Shown here: positions 31,000-45,582 of the stretch, piece by piece | Numbering within the stretch: the stretch's first letter is position 1 | Layout: each line of letters opens with the position of its first letter | Assembly (NCBI GenBank): GCA_024036415.1 | Contig: JAMWET010001300.1 | Span: 906,501-970,500 of the forward strand | Direction: 5' to 3' | Source: Prochilodus magdalenae | Taxonomy: Eukaryota > Chordata > Actinopteri > Characiformes > Prochilodontidae | DNA length: 64,000 nt | Made by a program: the position numbers and the translations under genes | Notes under the pieces: model-generated | What the model was told of the DNA's origin: nothing | The model's input: the letters and a program-made list of their open reading frames with translations, nothing else | Databases searched by the model: none

Positions 31000-32470
31000 G
31001 CCAGAGCTGTTCCGACCACCTACTTCACCAGCACTTTAAAGAGTGTTTTAGCATGTTAACTGTTTGTATTGTATTTGCTGAAAGATTAACTTTTTGTCCT
31101 TGTGGGATTCCTATGTGCTATCTCCTGTGCTGTCTTCTGTACAGTAGTGCTTCAGTATGCAAGTGAATTCTATACTTAGGATCTGTTTGAGATGATATGT
31201 TTATTTACTGTATCTGTCATATAAATATGTACTTTTACCTTTTTATTGCACTATTTGAAAATACCAGCTTTACATTAGGTTAACATTTCGTAACTAATGA
31301 ACCAATAACAAAGCAGAATTACTTACGAGTTAACCTTGTTATGATGACATATATGACAAGATGTTTATGGCTTTCTGCTGTTGCTATTCCAGAGATGCCA
31401 GGGTTTATTATGACTACATGAACTCCCAGTAACTAAAGCAGATCATCTGCTGGGGTTACTGACAGAATTAGAAAGCAGAATGGTAATATTTACAAAGTCT
31501 TATCCCTGGTAAAGTTCTGAGGCTCTTTATTAAGTCAAAGTAAAATGCAGGGTAAAATACCTCTGTATTTTTGGATGAACATGTTCCAGTTACCAGAACT
31601 AGTTCATGACTTCAGAATGTGTGCAGTGACTCCTGTGAGATCAAAGACATGACAAAATCTCAAGACAGGTGCACAAACAGGTGTAGCAGATCAAACTTGG
31701 CTAGTGATGCAACTCTCTTGTCATCTAAATATATCAGAGCTGTGGAGTTCTTTTGTTGATCAAAACGCCAAAGGTGTGCAGAATAACACTGTTACCAGGA
31801 ATCTGAGTTCGTATAGTATACAGTAGCAAAACACTTTGTGTGTTCTTGTGCCAAGTTTGTTGTGAATTCTAAATCTGCTATCCTGTTTCAGGTATGGTTG
31901 TAAACAGACTTTGGAACATGTGTCCGTAAAAAGAAAAAAATAAAAGTTGACATGATGAAGGGAACATTGTCAGAATACTTCTAGCCCTAGGGAAAGGACA
32001 GGTTGCACATGTGGGAACCCAACAGTGGGAAGCAAAAAGTGACTGGCAGTGTACAGTTTGTAGTTTATGTGCTTTAAAATCTGCATGGTAGGTTTTTTTA
32101 ATTTTTTTTATTTTTTTGGAACGGAAAAGGAAATGTTGCGTTATTATATTTGTCTTGATTTGTGACTTGTTTTGTGTTTGTTTGACATGAAGATGGAAGA
32201 TGGAAACATGGCATATATTTAGGTCACTTATATGGATTAATGTGGGTCAGTGATGTGGATTAAATAGTTGCACATACATGTGAAAAAAAGGCACTTCCTC
32301 TTTAGGTTAGGGGAAAGCCCGTCACCCCAAGGACACAACCTAACTAGGGTAGTAGCTTGTGATCTGTGCACTCATTTACGCTCACATCACTTTTTTGAGT
32401 CAGTTAAACTGTAAGCACAAAGGTATACAGTTTGGTGCTGTAGTTGGTGTGGTAGCAGTACAGTTGGATT
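31000..32470. other. Intronic, no feature recognised
   Basis: Unique-looking sequence with an A/T-rich low-complexity patch at about 32090-32120. Confidence 0.5.
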
Positions 32471-32481
32471 AAATTGAATTT

Positions 32482-33690
<1,209 letters not shown>

Positions 33691-33876
33691 TCCCCCTTCC
33701 TGTTTTATATAAATAAAACATAATAGAAAAATCGCTGTCAGCTCTGTAAGACTGTAAACAGTGAAATAGTTGTCTTTGAAGAAAAGTACTAGATGAAACA
33801 CTAGCACACCTACAGGTTTCACCCCAATAACACAGACTTGAACAAAAGTTTAACATAAAGTTATACTTTAATACAA

Positions 33877-34016
33877 GTTCCCAGTCCTGATCCTGGAGGA
33901 CCCTGGCTCTACACATTTTGGTGTTCTCACTGCACACCCACTTCAGGTCTTGAAGGGTTTTGTGAGCGAGGGAAGCATTCAAATTTATAAGGCGATGTTC
34001 CAGGACCAGAATTTAT
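33877..34016. mobile_element. Foldback MITE copy (family 1), diverged
   Basis: ttcccagtcctgatcctgga followed by ccctggctctacacattttg and, at the other end, gatgttccaggaccagaatt, the inverted counterpart. Confidence 0.6.
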
Positions 34017-36830
34017 CATGGCTGGTTCAAAGACATAACAATCGTAGCCTCTTGCAAGTTTTCAAAATCTCATTGGTTAAGTTCAGCTTACCAAAATGAC
34101 TCCAATGTCTCTAATGCACATTCCATAGATAAATGCAATGGCCACTTTTGGTTAGGTCCAAGGCCATGAAAAGTCTCTACATAGCCATGTTTGTGCAACT
34201 CCACAGCAGCGTCTCACAAGACACTTTGAAGTTAGGCATTAATAAAAATCTTATTTGGGGCACAATAACCTTTTACAGAGACCGTTTTTCTTAGAATAGA
34301 ATATAGTGATTAACACAATGAACATGGTGTGTGTGAGAATCAATCACAGATATAATCAGTCTAATGTCATTTTCACTTATTTCCTATGTACATAATTTTG
34401 CTGTTGAAATGTATCTTTTGTCTGAAATCTATATAATGTTCTTCTCTGTAATCATCAGAAGTGACCAGATATTGACAAGAGAAAAAGCACCACTTTCCTT
34501 TTACCAAAGCACTTATAACACGTTTAACCATTTCTGTGTAGTCTTGCAGTTAAATTTTCATTAATAGGGTATATGCTGATTAACTTTAAATGTACACATT
34601 GATTATACTACAATTAGATACAGTTATAGTCTGTAATGCAGTATTTGTACTTCAGATTGACATCAGAAGCTTAATCTTAAATCCAAATGGCTTCTGATGT
34701 GGTACTAAAACTATTTAGTATAATAAAACTATTTACTATAGTGTCTAGCTGTATTTCTTAATCAGTGCATAGCTTTCAGGAAACAACCCCCATGAGCACT
34801 TCTTAAGGAATTGGTTTGCTGTAATTTGAGTGATTTATTTTTATTTTTAGAAAACACTAAAAAACTAAATATTTGGCTATAAAAATAGCTACTTTAAATC
34901 AATCTATATTGTAAATAGGGCCATGAATTTAAAAACTGCATAACCAGTACATGGCCTTGTTCTGTAATAGTGTGTAATACTGCCATCCAGTGGCTAAACT
35001 GTTTAGAGGCATTTTAGTGTTGTCTTGATGCTTTCTGGAAAATAAAAGCTCATCACACCTGCAAAATCACACCTTTAACCCCCTTGTCATAAGCTTTATA
35101 GTGCATTTCTGATCAAGATAAAAAACAAACAAAAAAATCAGCCTTTGCTGTGTAAACAGATCTATAATGTAGCAGGACGGTTAGTTTCCAACACTTTGCA
35201 CATGCAGGTGAGCTACAGAACAAGTAGAAGCAAGCTAATCTGTTGAAGTTAGGTTTAAAAGGTGAAGGAAATGTTAGAACGCCTAAGTGCATTGTCTTTT
35301 CCTCTGCCTAGCCATGTAACACAGTCTTACTTAGGGGAAATCTATATCACCCTGGCTTGGTCTGTATCAGGATGTTGTAGGAGGCTGACTGCTAAAGTGC
35401 TGCTTGTTATCTCCTGTTACCCAGCACATTAGCTGAATAATTAATGTGGACATTCTTTCACATCGACTGGTAGTCACCCTTAGGGAGGAAAAAAGTAGGA
35501 AAATGTGTCTGTGTTTGCACGTGTCTGTGTGTGTTTGTGTATATCTCTGGACAGTAGTGCAAGGTGAAGCTTACAACATACAGTAAACTACACTTAAGTT
35601 TTTAATAACAGAAAGATAACAAAAGCTGCGTCTGCAATTTTAGAATCAAGTCCCAATATTAATGTATCAAAATAGCTACCTAAATGCTCTGCTTCAGCAA
35701 ATTAAAATGTTTTAAATTTGGGTACTTTGACTAGAGCTACAATAACCAAATGGTTAAATACACAAAATCTGTCTGTTTCTGTGTGGTTTGTAATATCAGA
35801 GTTGCTTATGGCTTCATCTATCACATTTGGACTAACTTCAATTTAATTAAAAAACTATAGCTGATTCTTCAATTAAGGCATTTCCAGAAGCAGTGCAGAT
35901 GATATGTTGGCATAGGGAAGAAAACTGCTTTGTAGTAGAATGCAAGTATACTCACTGTTACCTGTTGTAGGAGGCAGCTTAATGCTGGCTGTGCTATTTG
36001 AGTATGTACTGAATTCTGAGAGTTAGAGCAGAGAGGTGGTTGTAGCAAGCCACATCTGTTTCATTTGAATTGTTTCTCAGGTGAGCATACAGGTACATGT
36101 TTTAACATTAATGTCAACTTGTGCACTGAGTAGAATTATTTTACGATTTGGCTGGTGGATGTTATTAATTTGATATATGTTGTACTGAATGATGATTTAT
36201 AGCTTTTTTGTATAGACATGACATGATCTGTTGGCTGTTGTGTTAAACCTATGTTAATGTGTACAATTTCGGACTTCCACAAACCTCCTCAGGTTTCACA
36301 CATCAGGAAAACGACTTTTTGTCAAAAACATGGAAAAATCAGGTGTCAGGTACATGAGGGGAGTCTTTTTAAAAGGCCTTAACAAAGAAGAATAGGAAGA
36401 AGGCATTGGGCTTATGGCAGTCCCAATTTTGTGCTTTTCTACTAGATTAATTTGCTAGTTTTCTGGACAGATCCAGGATTACAGTATACTAGAACAACTA
36501 GATAAGAGAGCCACATTTAACAGTTTAGCTACCTGAATAAAAAGACTCACATGCCTAATTATGTTCCTCCTCGCAGTATTCTTCTAATGCATGCACATTC
36601 TTTCTGGTACATTACAATTATTTGCTTCACCATACCCATCTCTGCCAGCATTTCAGCATTTTTGGGAAAGCATCATTCTGAAACATTAGACATTAATGAT
36701 AACTTTACCACAGCTTCTGTGAAAAGCTCCATCTCATGTCTGTATCGGGGTTCCAGTATGGCCAATGTAAGCATTTAAGTATGAATCTAATGAAAGGCAA
36801 ACTAATTCATGTTTTCTTAAAGTGGTACAT
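34017..36830. other. Intronic, no feature recognised
   Basis: About 2.8 kb of unique-looking A+T-rich DNA; no supported exon. Confidence 0.5.
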
Positions 36831-36839
36831 TAACCCACC

Positions 36840-37100
36840 TGGAATGACTGCGGTGAAATACCAGAGATTATTTGACATGCTCCCATGAGCCTCTCTCCTA
36901 TTAGCTGCTTTGTTGATGGGGGCCAAGGTCACAATGTTAATGCTTGAGCTGTGGTCGGCCTGCATTCACAGCAATCTGTCTGGCCCCGCTGAGTCCAAAC
37001 ACCGCAGCGCCTGTCGCATAACTGCCACACTCTCAACTACAATGACTTTGGAAGACCAAACGGGGCCGACTCCCACTGATTCATAAGCACATTAGGCTTT
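36840..37100. promoter_or_regulatory. Candidate conserved non-coding element
   Basis: Repeat-free, G+C-richer block (around ggggccaaggtcacaatgtt, which includes an AAGGTCA nuclear-receptor half-site, and accgcagcgcctgtcgcata). No splice-bounded open frame. Function inferred from appearance. Confidence 0.35.
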
Positions 37101-37322
37101 GAGACCTTGAAAACTAGGACAAAGCTTTGAAGCAGTTGTATTTTGTGTGGATTTTGTACACAAAGGCATCAGGAATATTGATGAGTTTAATCAGTATACT
37201 CCCAAAGCACTCGGTGGAAACTTCAATGAGTATTCAGCAGTCATTTTCATTTTGTGCTCTATCCGAGATGATGTAGTAAAATCAGAGATACCAGTATTGT
37301 AGATCAACAAGTGATGGATTAG

Positions 37323-37505
37323 GCCCGTGTTTCTCAACTCTGGTACTGGAGGCCCCCTGACCTTTGTCAGTGGATTCCCTGCTTTACCACACATCTGAAA
37401 CTCTGGGCTTGTTAATGAGCTGATAAGTTGAATCCGGTCTGTTAGAAGCTGGGAAAGCACTTAAATGTTCTAGGTAGGGAGACTTGAGTATAAGGGTTGA
37501 GAAAG
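37323..37505. mobile_element. Foldback MITE copy (family 1)
   Basis: gtgtttctcaactctggtac ... ggattccctgctttaccaca ... gctgggaaagcacttaaatg ... taagggttgagaaaggg. The two halves are inverted copies around cttgttaatgagctgataag. Confidence 0.75.
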
Positions 37506-37608
37506 GGTTGCATTAGGCCATCCTATGCCAAAGAGTCTTGTGAAAACTTTAACAGACATTTTTTGTTTTTATGGTGCTTATGAAATAAATAATGTGAATG
37601 CAATGTAA

Positions 37609-37682
37609 CACACACACTTACACACACACACACACTCGCACTCACTCACACACACACACACACACACACACACTCGCACTCA

Positions 37683-37724
<42 letters not shown>
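37609..37724 (+). repeat. (CA)n microsatellite with duplicated interruption
   Basis: CA repeat containing two copies of cactcgcactcactcacac, so part of the array has been duplicated as a larger unit. Confidence 0.98.
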
Positions 37725-37727
<3 letters not shown>

Positions 37728-38289
37728 CAGTTGAGCAGACTGTTATCTGTATTTTGACTTGATCTCTCTTTATTCTGCCACCCACCGTTTTTTGCACCTT
37801 CAAAATATGTTTGTTTCACTGGATTCTGGGACATAGTGTAGTGTCACAAAAGCCAATACTGGCCGCAGCTGTGTGTTTAGATTGTACCACCCAGAGTTAT
37901 TGACCAATACAGCTTTCTCGGATTAAAGACCAGAGTATTGATTTTGCGTTTAACATTTAAACAGGGTATGGATGCTAAGCAAGATCAGCCAGCATTGAAA
38001 CAATTCACACATGCAAAAAAAGTGCCACCAGTCCAATTACAGGTATTGTTATCTGGCTGATATCAGCAGAAAATACTGTTATTAGAGGAAAACCTAAATC
38101 TATCTGATCCACTTTTTTAACAAATGGATCCTGAAGTAGCACATCTGTAGGCTAAACAGTGAGAAGCTGTGTATGTTTTCATGTGGGACAATTGAGTGAA
38201 GTGTCTCTTAGACCATTTGCACTTTGTGTTTGAAATCCTAGCTCTGTTAGACCAAAACTGGATTCACATGGGGAGGTGCTGTTATTTGA

Positions 38290-38504
38290 ATGATTAGCAG
38301 CGATTAATCCAGTATGAATCTGCCATGGCTATAATTTTTACAAATCGGCTCAGTAATAATTCTGGAGTGGATTACCTCCTGTAATTCATCAAACTCCGAG
38401 CTCCCTCGGTAACAGTAGTTCTGTTTGAATCTCAGTAATGTAATAACAAAACCGAGACATAGACAAGGCTGAAATCGGCTCCCTAATGGCCGGCTAAAAA
38501 TTTC
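38290..38504. promoter_or_regulatory. Candidate conserved non-coding element
   Basis: Repeat-free block with OTX/PITX-like TAATCC in gcgattaatccag and ggattacctcctg, plus gagctccctcggtaacagta. It ends against a family 2 MITE fragment. Called from appearance and motif content. Confidence 0.35.
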
Positions 38505-38572
38505 CCATTGCACCTTAAATGGTGCAGCAGTTACATTCTGGCACCTGTAAAGGCACCTCTAAAGGCAGAGCA
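38505..38572. mobile_element. MITE fragment (family 2)
   Basis: gcaccttaaatggtgcagca gttacattctggcacctg matches one arm of the foldback at 42814-42892. Confidence 0.6.
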
Positions 38573-39560
38573 GGAAAGCTGGGACAAGAAGTTGGTGAAT
38601 ACACAACTGACTTCGAGTGACTCCTTTTATTTTTATTTATTTGAGACCTAAGTATGAGGCTACCAGCTAAAATGAAAGTTGATTATGGGTGATGGCTGGA
38701 TTACAAGTAGAAGAACAATAAACTTGAAAGCCCCTTTAACAAGGTGTAGCTGTAGTATCTGTGTTTCAGTTGTATTCTTATATTCTTTGCTCTTATTCAA
38801 CATACCACATTCAAACAAGCCATTTAAAAATAACATTATAGGCTCATTTACCGGTTTTTGCTTCCCTGACAGATAAGCTTTCTTGCTAGCTGTCTTATAC
38901 TTATCAAACATGGTAAGTTTCAGTTCCACTTAGGGGTGTTTCAGGCTATGATTAAACATGTGGTATTTGGAGAATTTGAAGGAAAAAATCTGGAGGTGGC
39001 AATTAGGCTAATTTTAGGGTCTAGTTTTCCAAACTAGGAGCTGGTGGTTTGATTAGGACCCTCGATTCCTTTTTGGAGACAATTTCTGTTTTATAATGAA
39101 CCTTAAATTAGATCTCTGTATAAACAATGTTTGTCTAAATAATGACTATCTTTACTTTCTGAGATCTGCTTCCTTTTCAGTGTTTTCCTGTTGTCAGGGT
39201 CAGATTTAGTAGGCTGAGAGACTCTGTTGGGGTAGAGGGTGGGTGGGGGCTTACAGTTGCTAATTATGGCAGCTGAGCAGTAGGGGAGTCTGTCTGTGTG
39301 TTGTGTGGGTGGGTGAATGTGTATGTGGGTGAACAGGGACTGAAATATACTAATGTGTTGGTGATGGGAGTTCATTCATTTTTTCGTGCTATGTGTGTGC
39401 ATGGTAGTGGCAGATCTGTTGATGAGAATGCTCTTATCTTTGACATAAACGTGTTCATGCTGAAAGACAGACATGGGCTTTGACCTGTGAGTATACAGTC
39501 CTGGCTAATTCTTCACAAGGTGTGTCAGGTGGCCATCACTGACATGAATAGATCATGCTG
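38573..39560. other. Intronic, no feature recognised
   Basis: Unique-looking sequence with a G-rich, GTGGGTG-containing patch near 39230-39330. Confidence 0.5.
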
Positions 39561-39820
39561 CCGTCTCTGTGGACACATTGTGAGACTAACGCTGATGCAC
39601 TGCTTGCGCTTCTCTCCAGTGAGAGGTGGACAGGAGCGGAATCCATTGGCTGCCGAGCTGGTCACAAGGAATCACTTTCATTCTCTCCTCCTCCTCCTGT
39701 CTTGCAATCACTCTGGTTTCACTCGCTACAGAGAAAGAGAATGCGGTCAGTTGACTGAAATCTGAAGACCGTGCTGTTACTCAACAGGGGAAGATAAACC
39801 CACTCAACTTACTGTACAAG
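39561..39820 (+). other. Possible alternative first exon or promoter block
   Basis: Locally G+C-richer stretch ending in a strong donor-like ctgtacaag|gtaagg at 39820/39821. No ATG continues open to the donor, so if transcribed it would be 5'UTR. Weak evidence. Confidence 0.15.
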
Positions 39821-42810
39821 GTAAGGGCATGATCTATCTGAATAATCTGATTCATTGTCTACTGGTATGTTAGATTTACAGTATCCCAGTACATAGATCC
39901 TTTATGCTAAACATGATGATGTACAAATGTGTGATTAGCAGAAACAAATAAAATTGCCTTAAAAGGACATAAATCATGTTACTGAAGTGGTCAGAATGCA
40001 GTTTTAGAACAAGGTGAAGCCAAACTTGCCCCATTCGTTTTGGCTCTGATGTGTTTTACTAGTTGGATTATGACATTAATGGGGGATTCTGCATCTCCAC
40101 CACTGAAGTATGAATGTTTTTTTTAGAGCTAGGTCATGCACTTGGAGAGTTGAACGATCAAAACTCCGTCAGTAGACCGAAGCTCTGTAAGCTAGATGGC
40201 AGAAAGACACTTTTAGGTTAGGGCAGCCCTAGAGACAACAGGCTCACACCCCAGAAAGCAGCAAGAGATAACTTTGTAATTTTTTTTAAGTCTGTCATAT
40301 TTGGTGCATGTTCTTGAATTTCCAGTAAACATCTGGTGTTCCAAACATCTGGTCTTTGTATTTGAACAGTCGGAACAAAACTATGTCTACACCGGCCAAG
40401 AGAACATACTGGAGGGAGGACTTGTGCCACTTCCCCAGAAACCATGGGCTCTCCAAAGAAGTGCTGCTGAATTGCTGTCTGGTGAGACGCATCATCTCAT
40501 GGGCTTTACCTGATAAAAAAGGTAAATACATAGGCAGGGGAGGTCATCATGATACTCTCTGTTGAGAGAGTTTGAGGATGGATTTCCGTGTTGAAAAGCA
40601 TCTGTAGGTCTAGGAGTGTAAGATGATAATTAGAGTAGCCCAGTCTTAATCTCAAGACCAGTGTAGAGACTATAAACTTGCGATTTCAGCCTCTCCTCAG
40701 TGCCATCTTGGAAGTGAGGTGGACTCAGAAATTGTTGTAGAGACCAGCCATGTGCGGTGCCTACATTTTCTGCATCTGGTCTCGGTCTTGACTCTGAGTT
40801 GAATCGTATTGTCTTGACTACAATTAAAAAGGTTCTCCAGACCGGTTCTATTCCAGCATAAACACTATAAGACACCTGTATCTGTAAGGATTGTTTTCAT
40901 TCATTTTTAACTGTCAGTTCAGTCCTGTTAGAGGTTCATTGGTACTGCATAACCACTTGTCATGTATCCTGCTAAGCTTCCCTATTGCCTCCCCCACACT
41001 TGTTTGCATTTTGCGTGTGATATAAAAAGCATGGGTGTAGTGTCCTGGATTCTGTAGACTTACATTTCTTTGTTAAACCTGCGTTGTCTTACAAAACTAT
41101 ACCTGAATTTCATATTAACTGTTGCTATGAATTATCGGTAAACAGACTCTAGTCACCTTGATGCTGATGTGATATTGATCAGTTTAGTGCCTTGAGGATT
41201 TATGGTACTTTCAGCGGAGCAAATCATCATTGGTTTGTGTGGAGTGATGGATGTAATAAAGCACTATATGGTGGTGGGAGGGATTTTGGTGGTACCCTGG
41301 TTGTAAATTCAGCATTTCTCATTTGTTAAGTGAGTTATAGAACATGATGCAGTGCACTAGCTGTGTGTCCTTATTTTCTGGAATGTTCACAATACAATAT
41401 TACGTGTGGAGTAGGTGTTGGATACTTTCATAGGAAAGACTTTATAGATTAACAGCAGAGTTATGAAATAAAATAGCACATACTGTAATGAAGTAACAGT
41501 AAGAAAAGAGAGGAGGATAAATGAAGAAACACCAACTTTTTTTTTTTTTTTTTTAATGAATGAAGTGTCTTAAGAGATTTAAGAGGTCCTGTGTTTAGAG
41601 ATATTACAGATGGGATCATTTAATATTTCATAAAAACTACAAATAATAAATAACTGGTAAATAAATAATAAAAAACGTAAACATATGTAAACATGATATT
41701 GTTTAGAATTACGTTACTAGCTGGGGAATATTTGCCATTAACAGTTGGTGATACTGATATATGGTTTTCTTGTGTGTTTATTTTTGGAACTGTAAGTCAT
41801 CACTACACCTGTTTTTGTGTTTCTGTTTGAGTGATTGTGGGAGAGAAAGAGGACCATGTGTGCTGTGTATGTATTTGTGGATTTTCATGATTATTCTGGG
41901 TTCCCCTCTAAATATTATTATCCAAGCCTCTCCATTCTGTAATCACTTTGGACTGGAAAACAGCTGGGTCCTTCACAGTGTCAGGTGCTGCTGTCAGTGC
42001 CCACCCAGAAGACTGAATGAGTTTGCTTGTCTCTGTGCAGAAGGATTCTCACATGTTGGGGTTATTTTATTAGTGAGTTACGCAAAGTAATTTACTACAG
42101 CCTAGGACAATGATCAAAAGTCAAAGACCAACCGACTCATATAACAGAGGCCACCAGGAATGTGTTTCAGCTGGAGTGCTTCTTTAATTAGCAAAAGGGT
42201 CCACTGTGGTTAATTTGATCATTTCAGTACTGTGCAAAGTCAGAGACTGTCCCTCAGGCGTTTAACCTCCAGCCAATACAGGAAACATGTGTATATAACA
42301 GAAGATTATACAGAGGGCACAACAGCTGAATATATCTAAAAATCTAAACATCTAAATATAATCACCCTACATATTTCAACTCTTTCACCCACTAATACAA
42401 AACAAAAGCAACCAATCAGAAAGCTGGATTAACATAATCAACAACCAACACTTCACTATGAAACTTCCCACTCAGCACAGACACTACCTTGTTGGAAGCG
42501 GTTGTCATAATGTATATCTCTCAATCACAGCAAACCTTAAAACATAAAACAAACCATCACGAGCAAAAGTGTATTGCCATGGCAGACATTAAACATGCTG
42601 GAAGTCTGTATACATATCTGTATTGACCTGTACTGACATGACACAGCCACTTGTTTTAACATTTTCAGCCTTGATGGTAAAACAGCAGGGTGTTCATCAT
42701 ATTCTCAGAACTGTTTTTCGTTTCTTTTCTATTTTTGGCAGGTAGAAAATTATTCACTTAAAGGATTTGTAATGTGCACTCTTAAGGCTAATGTTAACTT
42801 CTTAGTTCAA
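39821..42810. other. Intronic, no feature recognised
   Basis: About 3 kb of unique-looking A+T-rich DNA with a T run near 41539-41554. Confidence 0.5.
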
Positions 42811-42813
42811 TTC

Positions 42814-42892
42814 CAGGTCCACCTTAAATAGTGCAGCAGGTACGTCTGCCTGTACAGGCATCTGAATGTAACTGCTGCATCATTTAAGGTGG
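42814..42892. mobile_element. Short foldback MITE (family 2), about 78 bp
   Basis: Near-perfect hairpin: tccaccttaaatagtgcagc on the left and gctgcatcatttaaggtgga on the right, with an inner gcctgtacaggc stem. Confidence 0.8.
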
Positions 42893-44205
42893 AACAGGCA
42901 ATGAGAATAAGAAGCTGTAGTTCCTTCATGTTAATTTAATGTTAGCAGCTTGTTTCTGGTACATGTGACACTAAATCCAGAGAGTTAACTTAAAGAAAGA
43001 CTTGATAGTCAGAGAGATTTGCTAGCTAACATTAGCACAAACAAGCCATGCTCTCTTTCTTTCTCCAGTGTAACGAAGAATGTGGCACTCCCCACTGTTT
43101 ACTTGAGATATCGGATCAGATCCAGAAGTTTGCATTAATCCACACCTCCAAAGTTTAGTTGTTTTTTCTACTGTTTACAATTCAAGAAATCCCAAATACA
43201 GTCAGTTAAGGTCTGAGAACAACATTAGCTTCCTTTTATGGGGTCTTAGATGTTTGTCTTAGTTATGGCTTCTTGACAGCCACACATCCTTTTATAATAG
43301 TGTTTGTCTTCTCACAGTGAAGGATGGACAAAAAACACATGGATTTTTTTCTAATCTGAAGCAAAAGGGAAGTTTGATTTTATAGTCAAACATAAAAGTA
43401 CTTGAAGATTTGGTGGTTTCAGGTGTAGCACAATTGTTAGGACTCCAGAGTTTTTTAAGTAAATTTTTAAATACATTTAGAACTCTAGAACTGGATATTT
43501 TCTACTGACCTTCCCCTTTCCCCATGTCTGCTTTCCTCAGAATTATCTCCTGAAAATGAATATGTTGTTCTTAATAGCTGAAAAGGAATTAAAAAGGCCT
43601 TTGCTAGCACACCAGCATGAGACAGGACATGCATTTTATTGCTTGCATTACTGTTTTTAAGTAGTAAACCCACTGACACATTTGCCTTATGCTTACTTTT
43701 TGTAGTGATTTCTTTTGTGCAGTTTAAGTAGGGATAGTCAGGGTGTATTGATATGCAAATTATATGATCTGAACATGAGTTAAACTAACATGAGTTAAAC
43801 TTTTGTATTTATGTAACACAATTTTGAATGCGGCTTGTTTAATTCCCAACATATAATGTCAGGTTACCATAAAGGTTAATATAATAACATGAGAAGCAGT
43901 GCATGTTATTCAGAGCATTACATTTTTTAGCCTAATTTCTTTTCTATTTTGCTTTGTAACTGCAATGTGCATTAATAAACACATAAAGCAGTTTGCAACA
44001 GATTCACAGCAATGCCCATTATTAAATAACTGACATCTTCTTCCCAGGATTGGCCTCCTTCTTTATTTCTCTTTAAACATAAAAACTTAAATAGGTCTAA
44101 ACGAACAAATAAAATAAAACTAGGGCAGCCCTACAAAAATAGAAGCTATACGGCTATACCTCAGTATTAAATGAACTGAGCATTACAGGTTCATTTACAA
44201 CCAGA
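42893..44205. other. Intronic, no feature recognised
   Basis: A+T-rich unique-looking DNA; no supported exon. Confidence 0.5.
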
Positions 44206-44209
44206 TCTT

Positions 44210-44470
44210 TATTTTCTACATAAATTGTGATTTTTGCCTGTTGCCTGAAGTGAGAGGGTTTTCTATTGTGGCTCCCTGCAGACTGTGGAATCCACAACCG
44301 AGTAGAGGTGCAAATTGGTAGCAATTAATGTCCCTACGGAGCAGCTTATTTGTTTCAGTACGGGCACTTATTGGCTACATGAACCCTGTGGGGAGCAGTA
44401 GCTGCTGACTTGTGTTTCTTCCACAAGGCTAAAACTGGCTTCCATTTTGCCAACTTCTTGATAAAATATT
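44210..44470. promoter_or_regulatory. Candidate conserved non-coding element
   Basis: Repeat-free block with ttggtagcaattaatgtccc, ctgtggaatccacaaccgag and attggctacatg. No exon-like frame. Appearance-based. Confidence 0.25.
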
Positions 44471-44763
44471 TTGTTCCACTTTAAGTGGAGAAGCAGTACC
44501 ATAAGGTCTAAGTGTCACCGATTTATAGTGCGTATCATCCTGTGATGTTGTTGCTGTACTTAATATTTACATGTACATCTGTTTAAGATGACAACAGTGA
44601 TACTTGCAGTCTGTGTGAAATGATCACTTCAAAAAGGGGTAGGAAAAAACTCACTTTTTTAACGAAACAAAGCCACAGTGAGTTACGGGTCAGTAATGTA
44701 CAACTAAAAGCATACATGGACTGTATACGCTTTGTGTGGAAATCATCTATTATAGACTATTGC

Positions 44764-44908
44764 AGTGTTTCCCAAACCTGGTTTCAGGGTCCCAGTACAT
44801 TATAGTGATGGTTTAACTAAACGATGGGTTGGAAATGGGCTGATCAGTTTGATCAGGTGTTTTGAGAGCAGGGAAAACACAGTGGGATAAGTGTTGAGAA
44901 ACACTAGC
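44764..44908. mobile_element. Foldback MITE copy (family 1)
   Basis: cagtgtttcccaaacctggt ... gagcagggaaaacacagtgg ... gtgttgagaaacactagcc; outer ends are inverted copies. Confidence 0.7.
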
Positions 44909-45582
44909 CAATCATATATAGATTCTTCACTTTGTTTAGAGGTAATAAAACAGCTTCATTGATCGATCAGGAACTGATAATGGAATGGAATAGAATAGAG
45001 GAATTTCACCTATATGAATAAACAACAACAGCAATGCTATCAATAAAAACCCATACATTCTCATCACTACTGTAAACAGTGCAGATCAATCATTTTTACA
45101 TCATTCACTTTGACTGAATGTTTAAAATCATGGTACATTGTATTCCACTTACTATAAGCTGGAACTTTAGTCAAATATTTTATTTTAATTATATCTTTAT
45201 CTAGGATCCACATCAATCACCTGATTCTACATCTTTAATCAGTTGGTCTCAGACTTCAGACATCTGGTCAGTTCTGTGAGGTTTTGGTTTTTATTTCAAA
45301 CATGTTGACAGGACTGTTTTACATTGTACAGTGCTACTGAAACACCATACATGGAGCGTAAAATACTTTGATCTCACCAGTAGATGGTAGTATACCATCG
45401 TAGTCTCCTTTTCTGTGAAGGCATATGTGGCTCCTTATTTTAGAAAATATTAAACCAAGTCCTTACATTCAATATGCTCTGTTCTCAGTTATGGTTTTCA
45501 AAGATGTAAGTGATGGTGAAGAACAACCTTGTTTATTTAGGCTTGATTATCCATATGCGTTTATAAAACTAGTAGTACATTA
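44909..45582. other. Intronic, no feature recognised
   Basis: A+T-rich unique-looking DNA; a CTCF-like ccagtagatggtag lies at about 45378. Confidence 0.45.

Noticed and set aside
30798..31166. 122-codon plus-strand open frame
   Set aside because: No family resemblance or splice context; the region is better explained as a candidate regulatory block plus chance.
41761..42090. 109-codon open frame with many Cys and Phe
   Set aside because: No recognisable domain, no promoter or splice context, and composition typical of chance frames in TG-rich DNA.
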